Origin: Chitinophaga pinensis
GTDB lineage: Bacteria; Bacteroidota; Bacteroidia; UBA7662
NCBI GenBank assembly: GCA_945874665.1
Contig: CAMCHJ010000001.1
Span: 62,001 to 126,000, forward strand
Reading direction: 5' to 3'
Length of the DNA: 64,000 bases
Shown here: piece by piece, positions 44,326 through 53,058 of the stretch
Layout: each line of letters opens with the position of its first letter
How positions within the stretch are numbered: position 1 is the first letter of the stretch
Notes under the pieces: model-generated
Databases searched by the model: none
What the model saw: the letters and a program-made list of their open reading frames with translations, nothing else
What the model was told of the DNA's origin: nothing
Made by a program: the position numbers and the translations under genes

Positions 44326-45067
44326 AACTGCTCGGGATGCTGAAAGGATAGGTCTGCCCATTTTCTAGTGCAAATTTGGAAAAATTTATGTCAATCGTGC
44401 CACTTTCTTTGCCTTCTATCAGTAACTGTACATTTTTAGGTAGCTGTTTGCCCTCAAATGCGGTGAATTCCACAAAACGTACGGTGAGTTTTTGACCGGC
44501 TTGAGTCACCTCCAACTGCTCGAGCTTATCGCCTGAACGAGCTGGCTGAAGGAGATAGCGCAATCCATCTACCTGGAGTTGCATTTGGGTAGCTTGTGCG
44601 TCCAATCGGCTTCCCTTGGCCATAAAGCCCACATTGTTGAGTAGCAAATCTTGCAGCGCTGCAAATTGAAGCGGGGCCTTGCTTAGCTCAGCAAGCCAAG
44701 CGAAGGGCTTCTCGAGGTATTGTTTGTTGAGGCGATCGACAACAAATACGCTGTCGGGACGAATGAGCACCCGGAAGGCCTCAATGCCCAACATGGGCTT
44801 TACGCTGATCCAAATTTGTTTGTCTTTTTCGATTTTCAAACTCACCGGCGAACTCAATTGCTGGTCGTTCATAGCTACAGTGATACCACCGTTCATGCTC
44901 ATTTCCGAAAAGCTAAAGTCGTTACGCAGCAATTGCTGGAACCGCTGATCGGCGGTGGCCACAACAGTGTTTTCGGCGCCTTCGCCACCAGCAGCCGCGT
45001 TGCGCTTACTTTTACAAGCTGCTGTACCCAAAACCAGCAGCAGCATCCAAAGCCAAAGCTTATTCAT
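44309..45067 (-). CDS. DUF4292 lipoprotein
   Basis: A 252-residue lipoprotein (hydrophobic core, lipobox GTAAC with Cys18) of the DUF4292 family. The mature part is beta-rich with an alternating hydrophobic pattern (ISVKPMLGIEAFRVLI, FVVDRLNKQYL), as in LolA/LolB-like half-barrels. A lipid-carrier role is only an inference from that. It overlaps the TPR gene upstream by eight bases and envC downstream by 17, so it is part of one minus-strand operon with them. Confidence 0.82.
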   Translation of the reverse strand: MNKLWLWMLLLVLGTAACKSKRNAAAGGEGAENTVVATADQRFQQLLRNDFSFSEMSMNGGITVAMNDQQLSSPVSLKIEKDKQIWISVKPMLGIEAFRVLIRPDSVFVVDRLNKQYLEKPFAWLAELSKAPLQFAALQDLLLNNVGFMAKGSRLDAQATQMQLQVDGLRYLLQPARSGDKLEQLEVTQAGQKLTVRFVEFTAFEGKQLPKNVQLLIEGKESGTIDINFSKFALENGQTYPFSIPSSYARID

Positions 45068-46811
45068 ATAGCGTTCCTTCTGCTATTTTGCGGTCAATAA
45101 AATCTGAAGTAGCACCCGCAGCCTTGGCACGCAACCAGAGCTTTAGCGCTTGTTCTTTTTCATCCAACTTATAGAGAATGTCGCCCATATGCTCCAAAAG
45201 CGTCCCATTCTCTCCCTGCGTGGCCGCAATGGCGTCGTTCATGTACTTTTTGGCATCCGTATATTTACCGAGCTGGTACAATATCCAACCGTAAGTATCG
45301 AGGTAAGACGGGTTTTGTGGCTCTAAACGGAGCGATTTACGCGACATTTCTTCCGCTTTTTCAAGGTTTACCTTGCGCAAACTGAGGTAGTAACTGTAGT
45401 TGTTAAGCACTAGGGCGTTGTCGGGATTCAACCGCAACGACCGGTCGTAGCTCAAATCACCTTCTTCATGCTTACTGATAGCATTGTAAGCATCGCCCAA
45501 ACTGGCATAAAACTGCGCCTCCAATTGCGTATTGCCGTAAACTACTTTTGCACCTGCGCGCAGCAGCTCTATCGATTTATCGTGCTGCTTCCCCTGCAAC
45601 AAGGCAACCCCTCCTAAAAAGAAAGGCACAGGCTGGTTGGGAAAAAGATCTATCGCTTTTTGCGACTCGCTAGCCAAGAAAACAAATTGCTGCGTTTCCA
45701 ACAAACTAAGCAAGTACTGCTGCCAAACAGTATATTTTTGGGCGGCTACATCGGTATCTATGGCCTTTTGATAGGCCACAACAGCACCAGAAAAATCGCG
45801 ACTGTGGTATAAGAAGTCTGCACGAATAGCCCACGACTTGGCATCATCGGGATGCACGCGGGTGAGCGTTTCACTCAGTTCCAAAGCCAAATTTCGCAGC
45901 TTTGGATTGCGGTCAAAATCTTCAAACAAATTAAGGAGTACCTGCACCTTCAAGTCAATCTCCACGTCCGAAAAGCCAAATGCCTTACTGAGATAGCCAT
46001 AGGCTTGGTCATCTTGCTTCAAAACCCGAGTTACATCAGCCAAAGCGAAGTAAATTTTACCATTTTCGGCATCAATGGCCAAGGCTTTTTCAAACTCAAT
46101 TTTAGCCTTGGCATAGGCCTGTTGCTCAAAGTACAGCTGCCCCAAGTATAAAATAAAGTCGATATCATTTGGAAACGCCTCATTGAGCTTACGGATTTCC
46201 TCCACCGCTTTTTCGGGTTTTTCAAGCTTGATCCAATATTGACGCTTTTGCTCGGCTAGCTCAGGGCCAGGACCGCTCACTCTTTCAATTTCGTTGAGCA
46301 CTTTGATGGCCTCGGCATACTGGTTTACTTCGCCATGCAACATCGAAATGTCGAGCAACACCGATAAAGCTTCTTGCTCAGGCAGTTTACTCAAGCGGCG
46401 TAAAACAGGAATGGCCTCCTTTTGACGGCCCAACTGCCGCAACAAATCAGCTTCTAATCGCAAATACCAGCTGTTTTGCGGGGATAAGGCGGTGGCATTG
46501 GCGGCATATTCGTGTGCGCGAACAAACTCTTGCCGCGACATGCTCGTGCGGGCCACCTCGTAGTGCGCCTGCGCTATCGTTGGATCCCGTTTAATGATTT
46601 CGACAAATAAATTTTCGGCCACACCCATATTGCCAATGAGCTTCTCTTTTTGCGCATTGAAAAATAAAAAGTCGATTTCCATACGCTCGCTTTCGCTGAG
46701 CTCACGGGCGGCGACACGGTTATCTTTGGTCGAAGTGCTGGATTTTCGGCTGGCACAGGCGCTACCTAAGAGCAACAAGGCCAACAGTCCACCTAAAAAC
46801 GGTACCCTCAT
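45060..46811 (-). CDS. TPR-repeat lipoprotein
   Basis: A 583-residue protein with a lipoprotein signal (lipobox GSAC, Cys19), then about ten or more TPR helix pairs (about 45-560) such as AQAHYEVARTSMSRQEFVRAHE, LYLGQLYFEQQAYAKAKIEFE and LEHMGDILYKLDEKEQALKL. It is presumably at the periplasmic face of the outer membrane as a scaffold. Its operon neighbours are a sugar nucleotidyltransferase, DUF4292 and envC, which points to envelope assembly. It overlaps the upstream gene by four bases. Confidence 0.88.
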   Translation of the reverse strand: MRVPFLGGLLALLLLGSACASRKSSTSTKDNRVAARELSESERMEIDFLFFNAQKEKLIGNMGVAENLFVEIIKRDPTIAQAHYEVARTSMSRQEFVRAHEYAANATALSPQNSWYLRLEADLLRQLGRQKEAIPVLRRLSKLPEQEALSVLLDISMLHGEVNQYAEAIKVLNEIERVSGPGPELAEQKRQYWIKLEKPEKAVEEIRKLNEAFPNDIDFILYLGQLYFEQQAYAKAKIEFEKALAIDAENGKIYFALADVTRVLKQDDQAYGYLSKAFGFSDVEIDLKVQVLLNLFEDFDRNPKLRNLALELSETLTRVHPDDAKSWAIRADFLYHSRDFSGAVVAYQKAIDTDVAAQKYTVWQQYLLSLLETQQFVFLASESQKAIDLFPNQPVPFFLGGVALLQGKQHDKSIELLRAGAKVVYGNTQLEAQFYASLGDAYNAISKHEEGDLSYDRSLRLNPDNALVLNNYSYYLSLRKVNLEKAEEMSRKSLRLEPQNPSYLDTYGWILYQLGKYTDAKKYMNDAIAATQGENGTLLEHMGDILYKLDEKEQALKLWLRAKAAGATSDFIDRKIAEGTLYE

Positions 46812-47815
46812 TCAGTAATTACGTTATAGTCGCCCACGCTCAAATCGCGAGAACGGCCATTCAAAACAGCATGGTTACCCACCATGGCGTTGTGCAGCAA
46901 CACCGACCGCAATTGCGTGTTGGTTTGAATGATGCTGTTGCTTATTACGCTGCCCATGATTTGGCTGTTGTCGCCCACCGAAACGTGTGGCCCTATCACC
47001 GCATTTTCGATTACCACATTTTCGCCAATGTAACAAGGCGCAATGATGGTGCTGTTGGTTATTTTCGCCGAAGCAGCTTGCAACGGTTGTGCTTTAATAA
47101 ACTCTAAATAACGCTGGTTGGTATATACAGTGGCATCTTTATTACCGCAGTCAAGCCACTCCGTTACTTTCCCAGGGAAAAACTGCGTGCCCTTTTGTTT
47201 CATGTTTTCGAGGGCATTGGTAAGTTGGTACTCTCCTTTTTCACGGATGTTGTTATCGAGGAGGTACTGGAGCTCCGACTTCAAATAAGCGCCATCTTTG
47301 AAGTAATAAATACCAATGATGGCTAAATCAGAAATAAACGTCTCGGGTTTTTCATGGAATTCGCTAATGTGTCCATCTGCCGCAATTTTCACCACGCCAA
47401 AAGCGCGGGGATCCGCTACCTGATTTACCCAAATAATACCTTCGTGTGAGGTGTCGAGTTTAAAATCGGCCTTGAATAGCGTATCTGCAAAAGCCACAAC
47501 TACTTTACCGCTCAAAGCCGACTGAGCACACATGATGGCATGGGCCGTACCCAAAGCCTCGTCTTGATAATGAATGGTGCCAACGGCGCCGAGACGAGCA
47601 GCTATATCCTTTAACTTGGCCTCTACCGCTGCGCCAAAAGTGGGTGAAATGATGTAGGCAATCTCGTCAACAGCTTCGTTACAAACCTGTACAATGTCTT
47701 CCATCAAACGCTCTACAATAGGCTTGCCAGCAATGGGCACCAAAGGCTTAGGCACCGTGAGGGTGTGGGGGCGCATGCGTTTGCCGAGACCGGCCATAGG
47801 GACGATAATTTTCAT
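46808..47815 (-). CDS. Sugar-1-phosphate nucleotidyltransferase with C-terminal left-handed beta-helix
   Basis: A 335-residue nucleotidyltransferase. The N-terminal signature GLGKRMRPHTLTVPKPLVP (9-27) and FADTLFKADF give the NTP-binding and metal-binding regions. The C-terminal hexapeptide repeats (IIAPCYIGENVVIENAVIG) form a left-handed beta-helix like that in GlmU and RfbA-like proteins. The likely product is an activated sugar for surface polysaccharide; which sugar is unknown. The ATG at 47815 is chosen over an upstream start that would lie within the flippase gene. The gene is 32 bases from the flippase. Confidence 0.88.
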   Translation of the reverse strand: MKIIVPMAGLGKRMRPHTLTVPKPLVPIAGKPIVERLMEDIVQVCNEAVDEIAYIISPTFGAAVEAKLKDIAARLGAVGTIHYQDEALGTAHAIMCAQSALSGKVVVAFADTLFKADFKLDTSHEGIIWVNQVADPRAFGVVKIAADGHISEFHEKPETFISDLAIIGIYYFKDGAYLKSELQYLLDNNIREKGEYQLTNALENMKQKGTQFFPGKVTEWLDCGNKDATVYTNQRYLEFIKAQPLQAASAKITNSTIIAPCYIGENVVIENAVIGPHVSVGDNSQIMGSVISNSIIQTNTQLRSVLLHNAMVGNHAVLNGRSRDLSVGDYNVITE

Positions 47816-47847
47816 GGGAGGCTGTTTTCGAAGATTAAAAAATGAGC

Positions 47848-49317
47848 TTACGAAGTTACGGATTTGAATAGCTTTTCGGTTACAAGTCCTTGCACTACAT
47901 ATACAAAAAGTAACAAAACCCGCAGCACCCAAAGCGTTGGCTCAGATAGATAACCTTGTAGCCAGCCTTCTAAAAAGAAAAACAGCAGGGCCAAGCCCAC
48001 ATAACGGGCCAGGCGTTCCAAGTTATAGGGCACCGGATAGTGTTTTTGTCCTAGCAAATAACTCGCGCCCATCATCATAAAATAACAGACCAAGGTAGTG
48101 TAAGCCGAGCCAAGATAGCCGATCTCTGGTATCAACAACCAGTTACCAACAAGCGTAATCGCAGCCCCAAAAAAGGAAAGGTACATGCCCCAGCGGGTTT
48201 TATCAGCCAGTTTGTACCAAACCGACTGGTTATAATACATCCCCAAAAAGAGGTTAGCCAGCAGTAAAATGGGCACCACGTGGAGCCCTCCGAAGTAGGC
48301 CGGCGACACAAAATACTTGGCCACATCCATAAAAAGAGTCACCCCTAAAAAAATACTGCCCCCTGCGAACACAAAAACATGCATTACCCGAGCGTACACG
48401 AGGGTAGCATTGGCGTTTTTGGACTGCTGAAAGAAAAATGGCTCAGCTGCAGTGCGAAAGGTTTGTGTAAAAATGCTCATTAACATCGCCAGTTTATACA
48501 CCGCGCCATACACGCCCACTTCGTGCAGGGCCTCCTCACGCGAGAGCGGCAGCAGGTATTTGAGCAGTACGCGGTCGATGGTTTCGTTCACCATGCCAGC
48601 CATGCCAGCAAATACCAAGGGAAGGCTATAAACAAACATGCTTCGCCAAGTAGTAAAGTCAAAGCCAGCGAAATTGCGGGGAAAATGCGGTAGCAAAAAC
48701 AGCAACGTAACACCATTGGCCAGTAGATTACTGAGGAAGATGTAGCCAACGCCCACCTGTGGGTCGTACACCAAAGTGGTAACGGCCTCCAGCTCGTTAT
48801 TTGCTACCAGCCAGGGACAAAGGAGTAAAAAAAACAAATTAAGCCCGATGTTCAAGCCGATGTTCAGCAACTTCAACCCAGCAAATTGCAGTGCTTTTTG
48901 TAGTTGGCGAAGTCGAGCAAAAGGCATGGCAGCCAGTGCATCCAAGCCCAATATCAAGGCAAACCAGCGTACATATTCAGGATGACTGGGGTAGCGCAGG
49001 CCGTTAGCGATGGGTTGTGCGAGCAACAAAAGTAGAGCTGTAAACAACACGGAGGACAAAAGCAGCGACCAAAAAGCCGTTTGATATACCTTTTCACCGC
49101 CTTCCTGCACCTTGCGGAAGTAGGCTGTTTCCATGCCATAAGTAAAAACAATATTGAGGAATGCAACCAAGGCATAAAGGTCGGTGACTACCCCATACTC
49201 GGCAGGTAAAAAGAGGCGCACATAAAGAGGCACCAGTAAATAATTGAGCATACGACCCACAATGGTGCTGAGACCATAGGCGGCAGTTTGCGAGGCGAGA
49301 GATTTGATGCTGCTCAA
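47848..49317 (-). CDS. Lipopolysaccharide/oligosaccharide flippase (MATE/MVF-like)
   Basis: A 489-residue membrane protein with about 12-14 hydrophobic segments. It resembles polysaccharide biosynthesis flippases (RfbX/Wzx type), with an N-terminal SLASQTAAYGLSTIVGRMLNYLLVPLY split by small residues. No ATG fits; the TTG at 49317 is chosen because a TATTTTTG box ends 15 bases upstream. It may export a lipid-linked oligosaccharide made with the nucleotide sugar produced by its operon partner. Confidence 0.84.
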   Translation of the reverse strand: MSSIKSLASQTAAYGLSTIVGRMLNYLLVPLYVRLFLPAEYGVVTDLYALVAFLNIVFTYGMETAYFRKVQEGGEKVYQTAFWSLLLSSVLFTALLLLLAQPIANGLRYPSHPEYVRWFALILGLDALAAMPFARLRQLQKALQFAGLKLLNIGLNIGLNLFFLLLCPWLVANNELEAVTTLVYDPQVGVGYIFLSNLLANGVTLLFLLPHFPRNFAGFDFTTWRSMFVYSLPLVFAGMAGMVNETIDRVLLKYLLPLSREEALHEVGVYGAVYKLAMLMSIFTQTFRTAAEPFFFQQSKNANATLVYARVMHVFVFAGGSIFLGVTLFMDVAKYFVSPAYFGGLHVVPILLLANLFLGMYYNQSVWYKLADKTRWGMYLSFFGAAITLVGNWLLIPEIGYLGSAYTTLVCYFMMMGASYLLGQKHYPVPYNLERLARYVGLALLFFFLEGWLQGYLSEPTLWVLRVLLLFVYVVQGLVTEKLFKSVTS

Positions 49318-49332
49318 AACGGTATAATGTTT

Positions 49333-49340
49333 CAAAAATA
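49333..49340 (-). promoter_or_regulatory. Bacteroidota-type -7 box (TATTTTTG) for the flippase operon
   Basis: Exact TAnnTTTG match on the minus strand, 15 bases before the TTG start at 49317. It supports that start and heads the five-gene envelope operon. Confidence 0.55.
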
Positions 49341-49504
49341 GGGAAAAAGCTGGTTTTGTTGCCGCTTGGGGTTGGAATAGGGATTTATAACGGCTGATGG
49401 GGCTCAAATCGTGCTTTTTAGCTGACGAGCCGGCCGTTAGGCCTACAATTCGGACATTTTTAGCTAAAATTTGCACGCTTGCTGGAACTTTGTGCTGCGT
49501 TCCG

Positions 49505-49512
49505 TACTTTTG
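49505..49512 (+). promoter_or_regulatory. Bacteroidota-type -7 box (TACTTTTG) for feoAB
   Basis: Exact TAnnTTTG match, 25 bases before the feoA GTG. No Fur-box could be recognised by eye. Confidence 0.5.
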
Positions 49513-49537
49513 TCTTTTTAAAACAATTCTAAATAAC

Positions 49538-49777
49538 GTGCGACTAAGTGAGCTCAGGGCTGGCCAAGTGGCGGTCATCAAATCATTAGGCGACCATCCT
49601 GTATCCAATAAATTATTGGAAATGGGCTGTTTGCCTGGGGAGCTGCTGCGGGTGCGTCGCATTGCGCCATTTGGTGATCCGATGGCCATTGAAATATTGG
49701 GATATGAGCTGGCCATGCGCCTCGATGAAGCGGAAGCCATTGAGGTAGAAGTGCGTCCGAATTTTGTGCAGCTGTGA
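49538..49777 (+). CDS. feoA: Ferrous iron transport protein A
   Basis: A 79-residue SH3-like cytoplasmic protein that supports FeoB. It has the FeoA pattern: RLSELRAGQVAVIKSL, then LLEMGCLPGELLRVRRIAPFGDPMAI split across the fold and LAMRLDEAEAIEVEV. The GTG at 49538 is the only start near the beginning of the domain and lies 25 bases after a -7 box. The stop overlaps the feoB GTG (GTGA), so the two are coupled. Confidence 0.9.
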   Translation: MRLSELRAGQVAVIKSLGDHPVSNKLLEMGCLPGELLRVRRIAPFGDPMAIEILGYELAMRLDEAEAIEVEVRPNFVQL

Positions 49778-51882
49778 AAAAGGACTTACAAATTGCATTG
49801 GTTGGAAATCCCAACAGCGGTAAATCGTCGCTTTTCAATGCCCTTACGGGATTAAATCAGAAAGTAGGTAATTTTCCGGGCGTAACCGTTGATAAGAAAA
49901 GCGGCTTTTTAAAGTTAAGCAATGGCAAAACGGTAGAGATAACCGATTTACCTGGCACATACAGTTTATATCCCCGCTCCGAAGACGAGCAAGTAACCTT
50001 TAATGTGCTTTTGGATGCGCACAACGATACCCATCCAGACCTCGTACTAGTTGTTGCAGATGCAACTAATTTGCGGCGCAATCTGCTTTTCATTACACAG
50101 ATTATTGATTTAGGACTACCAACGGCTTTGATCATCAACAAAATAGACTTAGCCAAGGAGCAGGGAATGGACCTCAACCTGCCTGCTTTGTCGAAGCACC
50201 TCGGCATTCCTGTGCTTGCCACCAACGCCCGTAAAGGAGAAGGTATTGCTGAGATGAAGCGGTTGATTGCCGAAAACGGCGCCGGACAACCCTTACCTTT
50301 TTTCTATCCCAGCGAAGAGGTGCAGCCCATTTTACAGGAACTAACGCCAATCAACGGCTTGCAGCCGGGCTACCGCTCCTTCATATACCTCTGCAACCAC
50401 GATCATTTACAAAACATCAGCGATAAGCAGCACCGCGACCTCGATGCGCTTATTAGCAAGCATAACATCAATATTAACCAACTGCAGGCCCGCGAAACGG
50501 TAAGGCGTTACGAACAAATCACAGGCATGTTGGGCAGCATAGAAAAACGCAGCACCAAAGAAGTAGGAAAGTCGCGTACCGAAAAAATAGACCGTCTTTT
50601 GCTGCACCCCGTGTACGGCTACCTCGTTTTTATAGGCATACTTTTTTTCATTTTTCAGTCCATTTTTTCCTGGGCCAGTTGGCCCATGGAATTCATCGAA
50701 ACCGTATTTAACCAGCTAGGCAGCTGGGGCAGCGACACCCTCCCTGATGCGTGGTATACCGATCTATTAGTGAACGGTGTACTGGCAGGTCTGGGCGGTA
50801 TTGTCATCTTTATTCCACAAATTGTATTGCTGTTTTTGTTCCTCAGTCTGCTCGAAGAAACCGGTTACATGGCTAGGGTAAGCTTTTTGATGGACAAGCT
50901 CATGCGCAAATTTGGACTCAACGGCAAATCGGTGGTGCCTCTGATTGGCGGTTACGCCTGTGCGGTGCCCAGCATCATGGCTACCCGCAGCATCAACAGC
51001 TGGAAAGAGCGCATCCTGACCATCATGGTACTGCCGCTGATGAGTTGCAGTGCGCGTTTGCCGGTTTATACCCTTCTTATTGGCATGACCGTGCCCGAAG
51101 AACGGGTCTTAGGCCTGTTCAACCTGCAAGGTTTGGTAATGATGGCCTTTTACTTATTGGGATTTGTAGCTGCAATCGGCTCGGCCATGGTCATGAAGTG
51201 GTTCATTAAGGAGCGTAACAGTTCCTTCTTCCTTTTAGAAATGCCTATTTACCAATTCCCGCGTTGGCAAAATGTAGGACTCACCCTGATCGATAAAGCC
51301 AAGGCCTTTGTATTTGGTGCGGGTAAAATCATCATCATCATCAGTATTGTACTGTGGTTCATGAGCAGCTTTGGGCCCGGCAACGCTTTCGAAAAACTCG
51401 AGCAGCAGTTTGCAGCTGAGCGGGTAGACGGGGAGCTTTCGCCTGCACGTGAAAACGACCTCAACCGACTCAAGCTAGAGCATTCGTATGCTGGGCGGAT
51501 GGGCAAATGGATGGAGCCAGGTATTGCGCCTTTGGGTTTCGATTGGAAAATTGGCATTTCATTGGTCACGAGTTTTGCAGCTCGTGAAGTTTTTGTAGGC
51601 ACCATGGCCACCATTTACAGCTTAGGCAGTGAGGATTTTGAAGAAACCACTTTACGCGAAAAAATGCTGGCCGATGTACACCCTAATTCTGGCAAGCCCT
51701 TGTACAGTACCGCCACTACCTTTAGCCTAATGCTGTTTTACGCCTTTGCCATGCAGTGCATGAGCACCTTGGCCATTACTTACCGCGAAACCAAAAGCTG
51801 GAAATGGCCGGCGCTGCAGTTTTTTTACATGACTGGACTGGCCTATTTAGCAAGCTTACTAGCCTACCAGCTGCTTTCTTGA
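49774..51882 (+). CDS. feoB: Ferrous iron transport protein B
   Basis: A 702-residue Fe(II) transporter. The N-terminal G domain has GNPNSGKSSLF (G1, 11-21), the FPGVTVD switch, DLPGTYSL (G3) and NKIDLA (G4). After a guanine-dissociation-inhibitor region (to about 270) come the membrane helices with the two Gate motifs, including PLIGGYACAVPSI and LPLMSCSARLPVYTLL. A C-terminal membrane part ends the protein. Length and layout are complete. The GTG start overlaps feoA by four bases. FeoC is absent, as is common. Confidence 0.95.
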   Translation: MKKDLQIALVGNPNSGKSSLFNALTGLNQKVGNFPGVTVDKKSGFLKLSNGKTVEITDLPGTYSLYPRSEDEQVTFNVLLDAHNDTHPDLVLVVADATNLRRNLLFITQIIDLGLPTALIINKIDLAKEQGMDLNLPALSKHLGIPVLATNARKGEGIAEMKRLIAENGAGQPLPFFYPSEEVQPILQELTPINGLQPGYRSFIYLCNHDHLQNISDKQHRDLDALISKHNININQLQARETVRRYEQITGMLGSIEKRSTKEVGKSRTEKIDRLLLHPVYGYLVFIGILFFIFQSIFSWASWPMEFIETVFNQLGSWGSDTLPDAWYTDLLVNGVLAGLGGIVIFIPQIVLLFLFLSLLEETGYMARVSFLMDKLMRKFGLNGKSVVPLIGGYACAVPSIMATRSINSWKERILTIMVLPLMSCSARLPVYTLLIGMTVPEERVLGLFNLQGLVMMAFYLLGFVAAIGSAMVMKWFIKERNSSFFLLEMPIYQFPRWQNVGLTLIDKAKAFVFGAGKIIIIISIVLWFMSSFGPGNAFEKLEQQFAAERVDGELSPARENDLNRLKLEHSYAGRMGKWMEPGIAPLGFDWKIGISLVTSFAAREVFVGTMATIYSLGSEDFEETTLREKMLADVHPNSGKPLYSTATTFSLMLFYAFAMQCMSTLAITYRETKSWKWPALQFFYMTGLAYLASLLAYQLLS

Positions 51883-51960
51883 TGCTCCAAAAGGCATTGA
51901 TCCGGTGGAGTAATTAACACTACTTCGTTTTCTTTAACCCTTGCTAGTTGGCAGTACCGC

Positions 51961-52026
51961 AGGCTGTTTTAGAAAAATATGTACAGCCTTGTAAAATTTA
52001 GGAAAAATGTCTATTTTTGAAAGACA
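51961..52026 (+). promoter_or_regulatory. Promoter and candidate operators of the Xre/RES pair
   Basis: A TTG at 51989-51991 and an exact -7 box TATTTTTG at 52012-52019 are 20 bp apart, the best -33/-7 pair in the window. Two inverted repeats overlap them. AGGCTGT (51961-51967) with ACAGCCT (51983-51989) touches the -33. TGTCT (52008-52012) with AGACA (52022-52026) spans the -7. Such repeats are where antitoxin-type Xre proteins usually bind; binding here is inferred. Confidence 0.55.
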
Positions 52027-52038
52027 AATGTATCAGCC

Positions 52039-52527
52039 ATGAGCGAAGACGGTGCCGATTATCCTAGTAAATCTATAGATTCCCTTCTAAACGAGCTGGA
52101 AGTAGCCTACGAGGCCCGCCTTGCGCAGCCCATCTTTACACAAATACCTGCTCCTAAATTTGCCTTTTGGGAAGCTAGCCAAATGGGCCTTTCGCTGCGT
52201 GCCTTCGAGCGCATCCGGGAGGTAAGTCCTTTCACCGATGCCGATTGGGCCCGTTTTCTAGATATTTCTACCAAGTCCTTGTTGCGCTACCGCCAAGATG
52301 CCAAGCACCGTTTTAGGCCCGGCCAATCCGAAACCATCCTCCAAGTAGCTGAGCTTTGCACAGTAGGAGTGCAGGTTTTTGGGGCACCCAAGGCTTACGA
52401 GCACTGGCTTGGCACTCCCAACGCCGCCTTAGCGGGCCAAAAGCCGCAAGTGCTGGTGGGCAGCAGTTATGGACAGCAGCTCCTCCTCGATGAACTCATC
52501 CGCATCGATCAAGGCATTTTCGCCTAA
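52039..52527 (+). CDS. Xre/MbcA/ParS-type antitoxin
   Basis: A 162-residue antitoxin of the Xre/MbcA/ParS class. The N-terminal HTH-like part contains SLRAFERIREVSPFTDADWARFLDIS (about 54-79, split). The C-terminal toxin-binding domain has AELCTVGVQVFGAPKAYEHWL and the closing VLVGSSYGQQLLLDELIRID, which is diagnostic for the family (a Gly-Tyr strand then a final helix). It would cap the RES toxin and repress the pair's promoter. The stop is directly followed by the ATG of the toxin gene with no gap. Confidence 0.9.
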   Translation: MSEDGADYPSKSIDSLLNELEVAYEARLAQPIFTQIPAPKFAFWEASQMGLSLRAFERIREVSPFTDADWARFLDISTKSLLRYRQDAKHRFRPGQSETILQVAELCTVGVQVFGAPKAYEHWLGTPNAALAGQKPQVLVGSSYGQQLLLDELIRIDQGIFA

Positions 52528-52986
52528 ATGGAGCTTTATCGGCTATTCCGCGCTAAGTACGGCAATCCGCTGAGCGGTCAAGGTGCGGCCTTACGTGGTG
52601 GCCGTTGGAACTCCCCAGGCACGGCCTTGGTGTACACCGCCACAAACCGCACCTTGGCCATGGCCGAGGTGCTGGTGCATTTGAGCTTGGCCACCATGCC
52701 TAGTGATTATCGCATGGCGGTACTGTACCTGCCCGATACCCTGCCTTTTTCGCGGCTGCATGCTGATGCCTTGCCTGCCCACTGGCAAGACTTTCCACCA
52801 CCCGAAACCCTGCGCCAGCACGGTGATTTTCTGGTGCGGCAAAACCAGTTTGTTGCTTTGCAAGTGCCCTCGGCAGTTACCCCCGGCGACTTCAACCTCT
52901 TGCTTAACCCTAATCATCCTGATTTCAATGAAGTAAAGCTGCTCGACAGCAGTCCGTTCGATTTTCAGCGGCGGCTTTTTAGGTAG
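52528..52986 (+). CDS. RES-domain toxin (NAD+-degrading)
   Basis: A 152-residue RES-domain protein. Known members split NAD+ with phosphate and so block growth when not capped by the antitoxin. The conserved RES residues are in place: RGGRWNSPG with Arg26, VYTATN with Tyr36, LAMAEVLVHL with Glu47, and the later VPS motif. The gene begins right at the antitoxin stop (TAA then ATG), the normal order for Xre/RES pairs. The full length and intact motifs suggest an active system. Confidence 0.92.
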   Translation: MELYRLFRAKYGNPLSGQGAALRGGRWNSPGTALVYTATNRTLAMAEVLVHLSLATMPSDYRMAVLYLPDTLPFSRLHADALPAHWQDFPPPETLRQHGDFLVRQNQFVALQVPSAVTPGDFNLLLNPNHPDFNEVKLLDSSPFDFQRRLFR

Positions 52987-53046
52987 CATTTGTCCTTATC
53001 AGCCAATAACTCTCCAAACAGCACTAGAAGCTCCCCTCGCTTTCCC

Positions 53047-53054
53047 TATTTTTG
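53047..53054 (+). promoter_or_regulatory. Bacteroidota-type -7 box (TATTTTTG) immediately before the SprT-like gene
   Basis: Exact TAnnTTTG match ending four bases before the GTG start at 53059, so the transcript would start at or next to the start codon. Confidence 0.5.
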
Positions 53055-53058
53055 TACG

